Below are positions 27,889-37,918 of a stretch of 64,000 bases of DNA, one piece after another. Position 1 is the stretch's first letter, and each line of letters starts with the position of its first letter. The notes beneath the pieces were generated by a model. That model was not told the DNA's origin and searched no databases. It saw only the letters and a list, made by a program, of their open reading frames with translations. Position numbers and translations under genes: made by a program. Location: assembly GCA_020720045.1 (NCBI GenBank), contig DYPH01000005.1:8759-72758 (forward strand). Reading direction: 5' to 3'. This stretch comes from Sorangium cellulosum (GTDB lineage: Bacteria; Myxococcota_A; Polyangia; Polyangiales; Polyangiaceae).

Positions 27889-29670
27889 ATGCGCCGCGTC
27901 GGATTTGCCCTCCTCCTCGCCCCCGTCCTTGCCGCTGTCCACTGCGCCGCCCCCGAGCCCGAGAGCGCCACCGACGATCACACCGAGGGGGAGTATATTC
28001 AGGAAAATTCGGTCTATGCGTGGGCGGAGCCCGACTACGCCGCCTTCGAAGCGATCAAGGAGGACCCGAAACGCGTCCTCGCCGCCGACCACCCGGTCAC
28101 CGTGCGCCTTCAGGCATGGATCGACCGTTTCGACGCCGTCGTTCGTGCGAAGGTGAAGGCGGAGAAGAAGCGAAACCTCCTGGCGCCGCGCCCACGCGCC
28201 GTCGTTTACGCCGATCCGGAGACGGTCAATGCGTGGGTCGCCTGGTTTCCGACCTGCCTGGGGACGCTCACCCCGCTCGGCACGTCGGTGCAAGATGCCG
28301 GTGTGGCGAGCACGGATGCCGGTGTTCCGGACGGATCTGTGCAGGATGCAGGCGGTTCCGACGGCGGCGCGGCCCCCTTGCGGAAGCTCCTCGTCGCCCG
28401 CAACGAAATCAAGGGATTTGACAGCTATCCCCAATGCCTCTCGCCAAAGAACTGGCCCGTTGTGTCGGGGGCTGCGGCCGGAATCGGTGATCAAAAATTC
28501 GCGAATTGGTTCAATCGAAGCGGCGGAAAATGCCAGTTGAAGGCCACCACCTCCGGGTACCAAGTCGGTGGAGAAGGGTGCGGAATCAGTAGCTATTCAG
28601 GGCTTCCCGGTACCGGTGTTCTCTGGTCGACCGGCAGTGGAATCCACATTACGACGCGTATCTTGACCGAGCTCTCTGAGCCGGCGATGGTCGTCGTTCT
28701 TGCCCATGAGTTGGGCCACTACTACCGGGCCCACGGCTCGGCGGCCTACGACGGCAAATACGATTTCTTCTACGAGCGGACCGCTCAGGAGCCCCAGCGC
28801 CCCATCCCGGCCGCCGACGCCGAGGCGCTCGGTGCCGCCGTGAAGCGCCTCGGTGAGAGTCGCGGTACGGCCCCCATCGATGGCCAGAAGCTCTCCCCGC
28901 GGACGACGAAGCTGCTGCTCGGCTGGAGCTTCAAGCAGACGCTCGGGAAGCTCGACGCCTGCAAGGATGCCCGCGCGATGCTTGATCAGGGGTGGGCCTC
29001 TTCGCTCGCGTACGCCGAAGCGCCGACCGCCGAGACGCGAGCCGCCTACCTCGCCTTCGAAGGGAAGCTCCTCGATTGCGCGGGGCGCACCGGCATCGAT
29101 GGCCAGGCGGAGACGCTCGTAACCGCTGCGCGGACGGCTCTCGGCGCCATCGACGAAAGTTCCCTCAAACTGCGCGGATCTTTGGGGGATTTTCTCACGT
29201 CCGTCGATGCCCTCGCCCGCTCCCGCGATGAGGAAGAGACGGCGCTCCGGGCACGCCTCGTGAAGAACCACATCGGTTGGTACACCAAGGAACAGGAGGC
29301 CGATGACCTCGCCATCGACCTCGCGACGAAGGCCGGGTTGACGGTCCCCGAGGTCCTTGACGGCTGGCTTGAGGCGATGCGCGCCTTCGATCGCATCTAC
29401 CCAAGCTTTGGGCCGTCGACGGACGTGATCCCCGTGGAGCGGTGCGCCACCCTCTATCAGGCAGGATTCATGGAGAAAAAGGCGGACGGCACCGAGGCGG
29501 AAGCCTACGTGCCGATCGGCCGCTTCTCGGATCCCCATCACTCCGACTGCTACCGCCTCTTCAATCTCTACCGAGAGGCGAAGGCGCATGGCTATGTGAG
29601 CGCCCCCGCACCGGCGCCCCTGCAGCCCGCGTGGGCGGACATTCAAGCGGCGGCGAAGGCAGAGAAGTAG
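27889..29670 (+). CDS. M48-like zinc metalloprotease, predicted lipoprotein
   Basis: The 593-residue protein has a signal peptide ending in AAVHC, an odd lipobox with His before the Cys. The zinc motif H273-E-L-G-H277 (VVVLAHELGHYYRAHGS) and a downstream Glu in KEQEADDLAID (about E470) match the M48-type HExxH plus E arrangement. Residues about 130-165 are a DAG-rich insertion (QDAGVASTDAG). A further helical region follows the third ligand. It probably acts in the periplasm or at the surface. The substrate is unknown. Two copies of a REP-like palindrome lie directly after the stop. Confidence 0.8.
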   Translation: MRRVGFALLLAPVLAAVHCAAPEPESATDDHTEGEYIQENSVYAWAEPDYAAFEAIKEDPKRVLAADHPVTVRLQAWIDRFDAVVRAKVKAEKKRNLLAPRPRAVVYADPETVNAWVAWFPTCLGTLTPLGTSVQDAGVASTDAGVPDGSVQDAGGSDGGAAPLRKLLVARNEIKGFDSYPQCLSPKNWPVVSGAAAGIGDQKFANWFNRSGGKCQLKATTSGYQVGGEGCGISSYSGLPGTGVLWSTGSGIHITTRILTELSEPAMVVVLAHELGHYYRAHGSAAYDGKYDFFYERTAQEPQRPIPAADAEALGAAVKRLGESRGTAPIDGQKLSPRTTKLLLGWSFKQTLGKLDACKDARAMLDQGWASSLAYAEAPTAETRAAYLAFEGKLLDCAGRTGIDGQAETLVTAARTALGAIDESSLKLRGSLGDFLTSVDALARSRDEEETALRARLVKNHIGWYTKEQEADDLAIDLATKAGLTVPEVLDGWLEAMRAFDRIYPSFGPSTDVIPVERCATLYQAGFMEKKADGTEAEAYVPIGRFSDPHHSDCYRLFNLYREAKAHGYVSAPAPAPLQPAWADIQAAAKAEK

Positions 29671-29674
29671 CCGC

Positions 29675-29792
29675 GTGCGTGCTCGCCGTTTCCTCACCGC
29701 CTACGGCGGTTCCGGGCGGACGAGCATGTCACTGTGCGTGCTCGCCGTTTCCTCACCGCCTACGGCGGTTCCGGGCGGACGAGCAGGTCACT
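29675..29792. repeat. REP-like palindromic repeat, two tandem copies
   Basis: Two 59-bp units each contain an identical 47-bp core (29680-29726 and 29739-29785). The core starts TGCTCG and ends CGAGCA, and holds an inner stem ACCGCC-TAC-GGCGGT. A third copy occurs at 38739-38785 with one substitution. Both sites lie between convergent genes. The right unit reaches the stop codon of the peptide-binding protein gene. Confidence 0.9.
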
Positions 29793-31346
29793 ATTCGAGC
29801 TTGGCGAGGCCGTTCAATCGCCCATCGGCGAGCGGAACAAACGCCGCGGCCCGCGGCCCGACGAGCGCGACTTGCTCCTCATGAAAGAGCGGAATCCACG
29901 GCACAAGGGCGCGAACCCTTCGTTCTACTTTGGAATAGATGGCTTTTCGCTCGGCTAGGCCGCTCGTTTGGTCCCCTTCGTCGAGGAGCGCGTCGAGCTC
30001 TCCGTCACGGACGCGCCCGCGGTTGGAGCCTAGCGGCGGGATAAATCCGCTATGAAGAAAGACCTGAAGCGCGTTTGGTTCGGTGAGCTCGGGCATTTGA
30101 AGGAGCGCGAGATCGAAGTCGCCGCGACCCAGGCGATCGAGGAGGACGCCGAGCTCAAGGACCTCGACGTGGAGGTCGACGCCGAAGGGGGCGAGCTCTT
30201 GCGCGAGGAAGCGGCCGAGCGTCCCTCGGAAGCGGTCGGTTGAGACGAGGAAGGAGAGCGCGACGCGATGCGTGGTATCTACACCTGCTTCCGCAAAGGC
30301 CATTTTTGCGCGTAAGGTGTCGAATTGAAACGGGGAATCCTCTGGGGACCGGCCCTCGTCATGGGCCCACAGTCGCGGAGGGAGGAGGCTCGTCGCCGGG
30401 ATCGCATGGCCGGCGAAGAAGGTCCGCGCCATCCGTTCGCGGTCGATGGCAAGGGCAAGGCCGCGGCGGAGCGGTGCGCTCATCAACGGGCCACGGTCGA
30501 TCCGTGGGACGAGGTAGGTGAGGTTTGCACCCATCGTACGCACGGTGTGTCCGCCGACGAACTTCGCCTCCAGCGGGGGGAGCAGGAGCGGGGAGAAGGC
30601 TTGCGGGGCGACGTCGACCCGCCCCGCGAGGAGGCGGAGCGCGCGCGCATTTTCGTCGCGGACCGCGCGCAGGGCGACCGAATAGATGGGCGGTTTTGCT
30701 TCGGAAATTCCGTACTTTGCCGGCCGAAGGATGGTGACGCCTGGCTCGCGCGTCGCCAGCTCGTAGGGGCCGAGACCGTCGAGGGAGCCGTCGGGGCGCG
30801 CCGGGGCGTCGGCTTCGTCGGCGCGAAGGATCGGCAGCTCAAGGTCGGAAAGGAGTGTCGCCCGGGGGCGCGACAAATGAATGCGTACTGCATGGATCCC
30901 ATCCGTCTCGATGGCGCCGATCGCGGCGACGACGTGCCGCTGCCGATTGCTCTTTGCCGGGTCGCCGATTGCGCGGATCGTGGCGACGACGTCGTCAGCG
31001 ACGAGCGGCTTACCGCCATGGAACCGTACGTCCTCACGCAGGGAAATACGAAGAGTTTTGGGATCTTCGAAGACCACTTCCCGAGCAAGGTTCGCGATCG
31101 GGTGCAGGTCGGTTTCGTCGAGTTTAAACAGCCCTGCGTGCATCAAGCGCGTCGTCCGCGCGGCGGTCGCATCGACGGCGAAGCGTGGGTCGAGGGTCTC
31201 GGCATCTTGGGCAACGAGGACTTCCAAGGGGCGATCTTTGGATGTAGGATCCAATCGGTGTGGAGTGCATCCAAAAGCGAGGCTCGCCGCGGCCGCCAGC
31301 GAGAGGACTTCTCGCCACCGACCGCTGCGGGTAGGGTCCTCGCCAT
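29791..31346 (-). CDS. Peptide/solute-binding lipoprotein of ABC transporter (SBP family 5), start unresolved
   Basis: The protein, about 515 residues, matches the extracellular solute-binding family 5 (peptides, nickel): DAETLDPRFAVDATAA, LRISLREDVRFHGG, RRGLALAIDRERMARTF and VPWIPLFHEEQVA. A signal peptide and lipobox (SLAFGC) precede it. No ATG, GTG or TTG exists in frame before the lipobox. An ATG at 31346 is well placed but one base out of frame (MARTLPAAVGG). A missing base near 31300-31345, real or an error, would join them. The remaining in-frame extension to 32388 is antisense to dacB and rejected. No permease genes are adjacent. Confidence 0.8.
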
Positions 31347-32892
31347 GCGCCGTCCTGTTGCCCGTGGCTCGGCTGAGTCGCTCCTCGGCCCGTTCCCCCG
31401 CCTTCTCCTTGCAGGCGCCGCCTCCGCCGTGATTTTCGCGCGCGCTCCGGTCGCAGCCAGCGACGACGCACCGGTCGCGCCGACCGCAGAACCGGCTGCT
31501 CCCAAAGAGGAAGCTGCCAAAGAGGCGGAGGCGACCGACCCCGCCTTCGTCGACGCCGTCGCCGCTCTCACCGGCAAATCGTTGCAGAATGCAAAGGTTT
31601 CCGCGGAGGTCGTCGACGTCGACACCGGGAAAGTCCTCGCTTCTCGCGACCCGCACGCTCTGCTCAATCCAGCGTCGAACGCGAAGGTCTACACGGCCGC
31701 GTGTGCCCTTGCCCTGCTCCACGGCAACCATCGCTACCAGACGACGCTCGCCGGAACCATGAAGGGGGGCGAAATCACCGGCGCTCTCGTCATCCGCGGC
31801 TACGGCGATCCGACGCTCCGCACCGCCGATTTCCTCGAAATGGCGCGTGATCTCCACCAGCACGGCGTCCGCCGTGTCGTCGGGGACATCCTTGTCGATC
31901 AGCGCTTCTTCGATGGCGAGCATACGCCCCCCGCCTTTGAGCAGCAGCCGAACGAGTGGGCCTACTTCCGTGCGCCGGTGAGCGCCCTCGCCGTAAACGA
32001 GAACACGGTCACGCTCCACGTGCGCCCCGGCGAAGAGGACGGAAACGCGAGTGCTTACTTTGATCCTCCGGGCTTTGTTGATCTGAAGGGATCGATCAAG
32101 ACCGCCGGCGAAGGGGCCGACACCGTCGGTTTGAAACTCACCCCGGCCGGCACGCGACTGGACGCAACCGTTAGTGGTTCCATCGGAAAACGCTCCGGTC
32201 TCGCGAGGTACACGCGCCGTGTAGAAGATCCGACGCTCCTCGGTGGCTACGTCCTCAAACAGACGTTGGAGCAGATCGGAATCAAAGTAGGCGGCGAAGT
32301 GAAAGCTGGTTCTCTCGAAAAAGGGAACGTCCTTGTTCGCCATGAGTCGGAGCCGCTTTCGACGGTGCTGTACGCGCTCGGCAAGCAAAGCGACAATTTC
32401 TATGCGGAAATGGTCATGAAATCGCTCGCCGGCGAGGTGAAGGGGAAGCCGGCGAAGACGAAAGAGGGGACCGAAGCGTGCACCGCGTGGCTGGAGAAGA
32501 ACGGCCTCTCAGACACCGGACTCGTCGTCAAGAACGGCTCTGGCCTCTTCGATGCAAACCGGGTCACCACGGCGAGCGTCACGAAATTGCTGCGTTTCGT
32601 CCATCGGGACGCCGCCCTCTCTAGCGAGTTCGTCGCCCAGCTCTCGATCGGCGGCGTCGACGGGACGCTCCACACCCGGTTCCAAAAGGTGCGTCATGCA
32701 CGCATCGTCCGCGCGAAGAGCGGCACTCTCGACGACACGATTGCGCTCTCTGGCTACGTCTATGGGCCGCCGGGCCGCTCGCCGCTCGCCTTTTCTGTGA
32801 TCTTCAACGGCGTCGCCGGGAAGGGCTCGAACGCGCGCCAGAGCATCGACGCCTTTGTCGAAAAGATCGCCGCCTATCAGTGGCGAAAGTAG
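31345..32892 (+). CDS. dacB: D-Ala-D-Ala carboxypeptidase/endopeptidase, PBP4 (S13) family
   Basis: The 515-residue protein begins at ATG 31345 with a signal peptide (LLLAGAASAVIFARAPVAA). The three penicillin-binding motifs are present: S111-N-A-K114, S349-D-N351 and K458-S-G460. The long insert between the first two matches class C PBP4-type enzymes. It trims or cleaves peptidoglycan cross-links in the periplasm. An acidic Ala/Glu segment follows the signal peptide. Its start codon overlaps a candidate start codon of the divergent peptide-binding gene. A TGCA-N3-TGCA site lies at 31583-31593. A terminator follows. Confidence 0.94.
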   Translation: MRRPVARGSAESLLGPFPRLLLAGAASAVIFARAPVAASDDAPVAPTAEPAAPKEEAAKEAEATDPAFVDAVAALTGKSLQNAKVSAEVVDVDTGKVLASRDPHALLNPASNAKVYTAACALALLHGNHRYQTTLAGTMKGGEITGALVIRGYGDPTLRTADFLEMARDLHQHGVRRVVGDILVDQRFFDGEHTPPAFEQQPNEWAYFRAPVSALAVNENTVTLHVRPGEEDGNASAYFDPPGFVDLKGSIKTAGEGADTVGLKLTPAGTRLDATVSGSIGKRSGLARYTRRVEDPTLLGGYVLKQTLEQIGIKVGGEVKAGSLEKGNVLVRHESEPLSTVLYALGKQSDNFYAEMVMKSLAGEVKGKPAKTKEGTEACTAWLEKNGLSDTGLVVKNGSGLFDANRVTTASVTKLLRFVHRDAALSSEFVAQLSIGGVDGTLHTRFQKVRHARIVRAKSGTLDDTIALSGYVYGPPGRSPLAFSVIFNGVAGKGSNARQSIDAFVEKIAAYQWRK

Positions 32893-32906
32893 CGAGCCAC
32901 AAACGC

Positions 32907-32940
32907 AAAAAGGGGCAGCCAGTTGGGCCACCCCTTTTTC
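32907..32940. terminator. Bidirectional terminator between dacB and the sigma factor gene
   Basis: AAAAAGGGGCAGCC pairs with GGCCACCCCTTTTT (two mismatches) around a 5-base loop. A-run and T-run at the ends suit both convergent genes. Confidence 0.85.
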
Positions 32941-32953
32941 TTCGTCTGCTACA

Positions 32954-34492
32954 TCAATCGCGGATGTGCTTCCGGATTTTGCCGAGCGCCTGCTCCTGAA
33001 GCTGGCGAATGCGTTCCCGGGAGAGATTGTATTTGTCACCGATCTCTTTGAGGGTGAGTTCCTCCTCGTCGTCGAGCCCGAAACGCCAGCGAATAATCCG
33101 CGATTCAATCGGCGTGAGGACCTGAAGCAGGCGCTGAACCTCGCCGCACCAACGGGCCGTCACGAGGCGATCGTGGGGGGAGGGCGTCGTCTCGTCGGGT
33201 AGGAAGTCCATGAACTTCCGGCCATCTTCGTCGCCGACGGGGCGATCCAGCGAGAACGGGGTGTCGGTCCAGGCACCGCGAACCTTTTCAAGCTTCTCGA
33301 CCGCCAAACCGGTTTCGTAGGCGAGTTCTTCATCGCTCGGTTCGCGCCCCATCCGGGAGACGAACCCTTGCGTCGCTCGCTGCACCCGATGGTGGGTATC
33401 GAGCATATGAACGGGGATTCGTACTGCGCGCCCCTTGTCGGCCAAGGCGCGACTGATCGCGTGGCGAATCCACCAGGAAGCGTACGTCGAGAAGCGATAG
33501 CCACGCGTATGGTCGAAGCGCTCAACCGCCTTCATAAGGCCGATATTGCCCTCTTGAATGAGGTCGCTCAGCGGGAGCCGCCCTCGATTGTAGCGCCGGG
33601 CGATGGAGACCACGAGGCGGAGATTCGCGCGCACGAAGCGGTTCTTCACGTTGCGACAGCCGGCCGCCGAGCGGGCGATCGACGCGAGGTATTCGCTGTA
33701 GGCGGGGTCTTCGTCGTCGAAGCTTGGCGGCTCGTCCGACAGGCGAACGCCACTCTCGAGGGCGCTCGGAAGTTCCTGTTTTTCGTCCTCTTCTTCGGCA
33801 ACGTCATCCGTCGGGGCCGGCGCGTCCAAGCGCTCACCGCGGACCAAGCGCTCGATTTCCAGCGTCCAGAGACGATCGGTGTCGAGGAGGCGAATGCGCC
33901 GTCCGAGGGCTTCCGAGAGCTGGCCCCAGCGCGCCTTCGCCTTCGCCGTCTTCTTGCCAAGCAGGCCGCGTAGCTCGTCGAGTTCAGGGACGACTTCGTC
34001 CGGTTGGGTGGCGAGGCCGCGCGCGATCACGTCGAGGACGTAAGGGGCGGCAGGCGGGTAGGAGAGGAGCGTAGCCCAGTGGGCGACTTCGCGGACTTCG
34101 ACCTCGGTCGCCGTGCGGAGCTCATCGTCGGGCCCCATCACCGAATGGGCAGCCATTTCACGGAAGTAGCGGGAAAGCATTGTGCCTTCGGTGCCGTCCT
34201 CGACCTTCTTGGCCTTTGCTGGCGGGGCGTCTTCGTCCTCCGCGTAGAGTTCCTCCGCTTCGACCTCCTCCTCACCGGCCGTGGCGAGCGGCGCGCTTTC
34301 ATCATCGTCGGTCGCCAACGCCGCTTTCACGTCGCTGATGGCATCTTCGCCAAGATCTTCAAGCGGTTCGACGTCATCCCCGTCGAGGAGCGGGTCGACC
34401 TTAGCCGCCGGCCCCGAGGGGGGCGCGCTGGAGTTCCGTCGGGAAGAAGTCGTCGTCGAGAGGGGGCGAGCGGCGGAGGGGACCTTGGGCAT
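32954..34492 (-). CDS. RNA polymerase sigma-70 family factor (RpoD-like, group 1/2)
   Basis: The protein has 512 residues from ATG 34492 ([11 protein letters not shown]). Residues 1-100 are Ala/Asp/Glu-rich. A region 1.2-like segment ([12 protein letters not shown]) lies near 104. An acidic non-conserved region of about 130 residues follows. Core region 2 ([38 protein letters not shown]), region 3 and region 4 ([21 protein letters not shown]) are intact. It directs RNA polymerase to -10/-35 promoters. It is shorter than the usual RpoD and lacks a clear region 1.1, so a stress or developmental group 2 factor is likely. In-frame sequence up to 34681 is Arg-rich shadow. Confidence 0.93.
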   Translation of the reverse strand: MPKVPSAARPLSTTTSSRRNSSAPPSGPAAKVDPLLDGDDVEPLEDLGEDAISDVKAALATDDDESAPLATAGEEEVEAEELYAEDEDAPPAKAKKVEDGTEGTMLSRYFREMAAHSVMGPDDELRTATEVEVREVAHWATLLSYPPAAPYVLDVIARGLATQPDEVVPELDELRGLLGKKTAKAKARWGQLSEALGRRIRLLDTDRLWTLEIERLVRGERLDAPAPTDDVAEEEDEKQELPSALESGVRLSDEPPSFDDEDPAYSEYLASIARSAAGCRNVKNRFVRANLRLVVSIARRYNRGRLPLSDLIQEGNIGLMKAVERFDHTRGYRFSTYASWWIRHAISRALADKGRAVRIPVHMLDTHHRVQRATQGFVSRMGREPSDEELAYETGLAVEKLEKVRGAWTDTPFSLDRPVGDEDGRKFMDFLPDETTPSPHDRLVTARWCGEVQRLLQVLTPIESRIIRWRFGLDDEEELTLKEIGDKYNLSRERIRQLQEQALGKIRKHIRD

Positions 34493-34993
34493 GACGACGC
34501 ATCCTTTCCCGGCACGCGGCCGGACACGACTTCGTGGAAGCGGCCGGGCGCCTGGCGGTTCGTCGGCGCCAAAGAAAGGGGCGATCGACAACAAATCAGG
34601 TGCACGAGCGGCTCGAAGCGGTAAGACGAACAGGCGTAAGAGTTCGGGCAGGAATGACGGTCTCGGCGGGCATCGACCCACGTCGCCAAAGATTCCGGTG
34701 CGAGCAAGTGGCGCCGCGTTCGACGCCGAGGGGCGCCGGCAGCGCCGGAAGTCGAGACTCGAAAGGTGCCAGGGCGTTCGCCTGGCCTGACTTCACCAGC
34801 AAGCCCCATACCTCTCTTCGAGGGGCGGGGGGACGCCGATCCGGAACGGACGCGCCGTACCCGATATGATTCACTTTAATTCCGATTTTGCCGACGGCAA
34901 CGTCGGCCGCGGGGCGCGCTCGCTCCGGTCGCCGTGCCGCTACTCCGCAACGCTTGCGGACCGGTGTGACTCGCGGCTCGCCGTCCGCCGCTC
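34493..34993. other. 501-bp gene-poor region between divergent sigma factor and ABC genes
   Basis: No convincing gene is seen; open frames here have shadow-like Arg/Ser/Pro composition. An AT-rich patch (34862-34890) is the likeliest promoter area. Next to it, TTGCCG-A-CGGCAA (34889-34901) is a 13-bp palindrome that could be an operator or overlap a -35 element on the minus strand. The long leader suggests complex control of the sigma gene. Confidence 0.5.
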
Positions 34994-36574
34994 GTGGTAG
35001 CACGCGCCGCTGTGGTGAGCGAACTCCGCCCAACGCTTGCGCCGGTCGCGAAAAAAGCGCTGCTCGCCCAGCTCGTTGCCGGCTTGAGTCATGCCGTGTT
35101 GGCGGGCGGGGCAGCGGCCGCTGTGCGTGCCTTCGTCGGCGGCGATGCGGTGCCTCCACGCAATCCGCTCCCGCCGCTTCTCCTTGCTGGGGTAGGTGCA
35201 TTATGCAAATTGTTTGCAACGGCTCTCGCCGTTCGTCGCGAGCGAACGTTTGCCGTTACGGCGGAGACGGAGCTTCGAGTCCGGCTGTTTCGTGGTGGTC
35301 TTGAGGCGCTTCGTCGCGGGGAAATCACCGCAGAGCGGCTCGCAGCGATGCTTGTCGAGGAGCCGCGGCTGCTCGTCGCGGAGGCCTATCTCCCGGGGCT
35401 TTTGGTCCCGCGCCGACTCGCCGCGCTCGTCCCGCTCTTGGTCGTTGGCGTCGCGTTTTTTCCGCGTGCGGTGCCGCTGGCGATCCTTCCGGTGGCGATG
35501 CTTGTCGGCGTCGTCGCCCTCTTTCGACGGGTGGTGCGGCGGCGCGCAGAAGATGCTGCAATCGTTCGAAGTAATCGCCTGGAAGCGACCTTGGACTGCG
35601 CGCGGCATGCCCTCCTCTTCGCTGCGTTCGGCCGGACGGCCGAGGCGGAGCAGGCCTTTCGAAAAGACGGTGACCGCCTCGCCACCGCGGAAGGGGGTGT
35701 CGACGCGATCGCTGCGGCACTGTCTGGCGCAAACGAGTTCCTGGCCATCGTTGTCGTCGCGGTGTTTGCCGGATTTGCAGGGGGGGCCGCCGTCCGTGGG
35801 CTGCTTCCGGCCCTCGTCCCGTTTGTGCTCGCCTATCGCCCCATCAAGGAACTTGCGGAGACCCGCCTCGACCTCGCCCGCGGGCGCCTTCGTGCCGAGC
35901 GATTGCGCCCCTGGCTTTCTGGGGCTGCCGCGCTCGTGACGCCCGTCGATGACGCCGTCTTGTCGGTGCAAGCTGCTCTAATCCTTGAAGATATTCGGCC
36001 GGCGCACGGCCGTTTTTCGCCGCTCTCTGGGGTGATCCCCTTTGGGCGCGTCGTTGCGCTATGCGGCCCGACCGGCATCGGGAAGTCTTCGCTCTTTGCC
36101 CAACTCCTCGGCTTCGCTGCGGGCGTAGGACGCGTGTCCTACGGGGCGAGGCGGGCGCCGCCAGCCGCGGTTTTTGCATGGATGCCGCAGGACGGCGCCG
36201 TCTTCGCAGGGTCAACCGCCGAGAACCTCTTCCACGAAACGTGGCCGAACGCCGTTCCAAGGCCGGAAGGGCTCACTCTCGACGCGGCCATCGGCGCCGG
36301 CGGGCGGACCCTCTCGGGCGGCGAACGCCAGTGGATCGCCTTCGCGCGCGCGGTCGCTTCCCGCGCCCCGGTACTGCTGCTTGATGAGCCTACCGCCGCC
36401 ATGGATCCGGTCGCTGAGCAGGCGTTCGTCGACGTCGTTGCGGCGCTTCGGGGGACTCGGACGATCGTCCTAATCACCCACCGAGGGGCGACGGCGGCAG
36501 TGGCGGATGAGGTCTGGAACCTCCGGTTGGACCCGGAAAATAGAGGGGATGCGCTTTTGGACGGGGGCGGGTAG
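34994..36574 (+). CDS. ABC transporter, fused membrane and ATPase domains (exporter type)
   Basis: The 526-residue protein has a membrane domain of about five or six helices (1-330) and a C-terminal ATPase. The ATPase has Walker A GPTGIGKSS near 358, signature LSGGERQW near 440, Walker B VLLLDEPTAAMD near 460 and a switch His in ITHRG. The order fits a half-size exporter of the CydCD/lipid type that works as a dimer. The substrate is unknown, and no second half is adjacent. The membrane domain is more degenerate than the ATPase. The start is GTG 34994 (GTG 35015 possible). The HEAT-like lipoprotein gene follows after 12 bp, so they are likely co-transcribed. Confidence 0.85.
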   Translation: MVARAAVVSELRPTLAPVAKKALLAQLVAGLSHAVLAGGAAAAVRAFVGGDAVPPRNPLPPLLLAGVGALCKLFATALAVRRERTFAVTAETELRVRLFRGGLEALRRGEITAERLAAMLVEEPRLLVAEAYLPGLLVPRRLAALVPLLVVGVAFFPRAVPLAILPVAMLVGVVALFRRVVRRRAEDAAIVRSNRLEATLDCARHALLFAAFGRTAEAEQAFRKDGDRLATAEGGVDAIAAALSGANEFLAIVVVAVFAGFAGGAAVRGLLPALVPFVLAYRPIKELAETRLDLARGRLRAERLRPWLSGAAALVTPVDDAVLSVQAALILEDIRPAHGRFSPLSGVIPFGRVVALCGPTGIGKSSLFAQLLGFAAGVGRVSYGARRAPPAAVFAWMPQDGAVFAGSTAENLFHETWPNAVPRPEGLTLDAAIGAGGRTLSGGERQWIAFARAVASRAPVLLLDEPTAAMDPVAEQAFVDVVAALRGTRTIVLITHRGATAAVADEVWNLRLDPENRGDALLDGGG

Positions 36575-36586
36575 CGTCCGTCGGCG

Positions 36587-37918
36587 ATGGGACCCATGCA
36601 ACGTTTGCCGCCGTACGCGCCAGGAATTCAGCGGATTCGGGCGCTTGCGATAGCCGTCTTTCTCGGGGGGACCGGGTGCGGATCGGCGCTTTCGGGGCTG
36701 GCGAGTCGTGGCGACTATCCCGCGCTCGCCCCGAAGCTCGGCGCCCGGCAAGCGGCCGGCGATTTGGGCGATCGGGAGGCGCGGGTCCTTGCGCACGCCG
36801 TCCTTCGTTACGAAGTCGGGGCCGCCCGAAAAGAAGCCGTTTCCGCACTCGCAAGCTGCGCCGCAGGGGCCGAGGAGGAACTCGAGACGATCGCGGCTGG
36901 CGATGACGACGCCGCCGCCGATGCGGCGATGCTTCTTCTGGAGCTCGACGCCTACGTGGTCGGGAAGGCCCGCGAACACCTGCAAGATACACGGGATGGT
37001 TTTCGTGCCGTTGCCGCGCGTACGCTCGAAAGCGATGGCGCCGGAGCCGACCGTCGGAAAGCGTTCGTCGATCCGGCGGGGCGGGTGCGTTTGGCGGCGT
37101 TTCGTGCAGCGATCGAAGCGGCCGACCCCGAAGACTATTTGGCGCTGAGCGAGGCGGTCCTTAAGGAGCCGTTGCCGCTCGCCCGTACGACTGCCCTACG
37201 GGCGCTGGTGCGCGGCCGTCACACCCCGGAAGCGACGGTGGCTTTGCTCCGCGACCTCGTGAAACGCGCTCAAAAGGCCGAAATTCCGCTTGCGGAAGAC
37301 GCCTACACCGCCTTCGCGCAGAGCCCCTTTTACGAGGCGGGCGGCCGCGAACTCTTGGAGCGCGGTTTCGCCAACGAGGTGACGCCGCCGACGATCGCCG
37401 GTGCCATCGCCGTGCTCCGCCTCGGCCGCGACGCCCTTCAAGCGCCCGCGACGGCGCTCCTCACGCGTGCGCTTCGCGATGGTTCGGAGCGGGAACAGCG
37501 TTTCGTCTACGCGGCGGCGCCACGGCCCTTTGCCGGCGAACTTTTCGCCGCGGCAAAAGTCCATGCAGTTTCCACCGATCGTCCGCTTGCGGTCCTCGCG
37601 CTCGGGGTGCTCGCCGATTCGGGCACCACCGCGGAGCGGGCCGACGCCCTCGATCGCCTCATCGCCTACGCGAAGCCGCTCCCGGAAGCGCCACGAGATC
37701 CGGTTGCACGCGCCGCGCGGGGGGACCTTGCGCGCCGAAAGGTGATGGCGGTTCAGCAATGGCTTGAGGGCGACTTGCACGGCGACACTGCTGCAAAATT
37801 TGCGGCGCTCTCCGGCCTCGTCAGCCTCGATCGGAGCGCCCGCGCGGCGCCGCTCCTCGCCGATGGTGAGCGGTCGGTGCGCCTCGCAACCGCCTGCGCG
37901 CTCGTCCGCGAGCACTGA
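36587..37918 (+). CDS. HEAT-repeat-like lipoprotein
   Basis: The 443-residue protein has a signal peptide and lipobox (GGTGC, Cys at about residue 31). The mature chain is Ala/Leu-rich helical pairs with the spacing of HEAT/Armadillo repeats (RVRLAAFRAAIEAADPEDYL, RSVRLATACALVREH). The expected role is protein binding at the inner face of the outer membrane or in the periplasm. No enzyme motif is visible. It lies 12 bp after the ABC transporter gene. Start is ATG 36587 or ATG 36596. Confidence 0.72.
   Translation: MGPMQRLPPYAPGIQRIRALAIAVFLGGTGCGSALSGLASRGDYPALAPKLGARQAAGDLGDREARVLAHAVLRYEVGAARKEAVSALASCAAGAEEELETIAAGDDDAAADAAMLLLELDAYVVGKAREHLQDTRDGFRAVAARTLESDGAGADRRKAFVDPAGRVRLAAFRAAIEAADPEDYLALSEAVLKEPLPLARTTALRALVRGRHTPEATVALLRDLVKRAQKAEIPLAEDAYTAFAQSPFYEAGGRELLERGFANEVTPPTIAGAIAVLRLGRDALQAPATALLTRALRDGSEREQRFVYAAAPRPFAGELFAAAKVHAVSTDRPLAVLALGVLADSGTTAERADALDRLIAYAKPLPEAPRDPVARAARGDLARRKVMAVQQWLEGDLHGDTAAKFAALSGLVSLDRSARAAPLLADGERSVRLATACALVREH

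Noticed and set aside
29675-29792. Short coding frames through the REP-like repeats
   Set aside because: Frames such as MRARRFLTAYGGSGRTS are just translations of the palindrome and change with copy.
31347-32388. Upstream extension of the peptide-binding lipoprotein gene
   Set aside because: It runs antisense through dacB, which has all three penicillin-binding motifs. The extension has no recognisable domain and precedes a signal peptide.
34596-35219. Possible gene in the region upstream of the sigma factor
   Set aside because: Overlaps the ABC transporter start on the other strand, Arg/Ala-rich, with no domain or ribosome-binding site.
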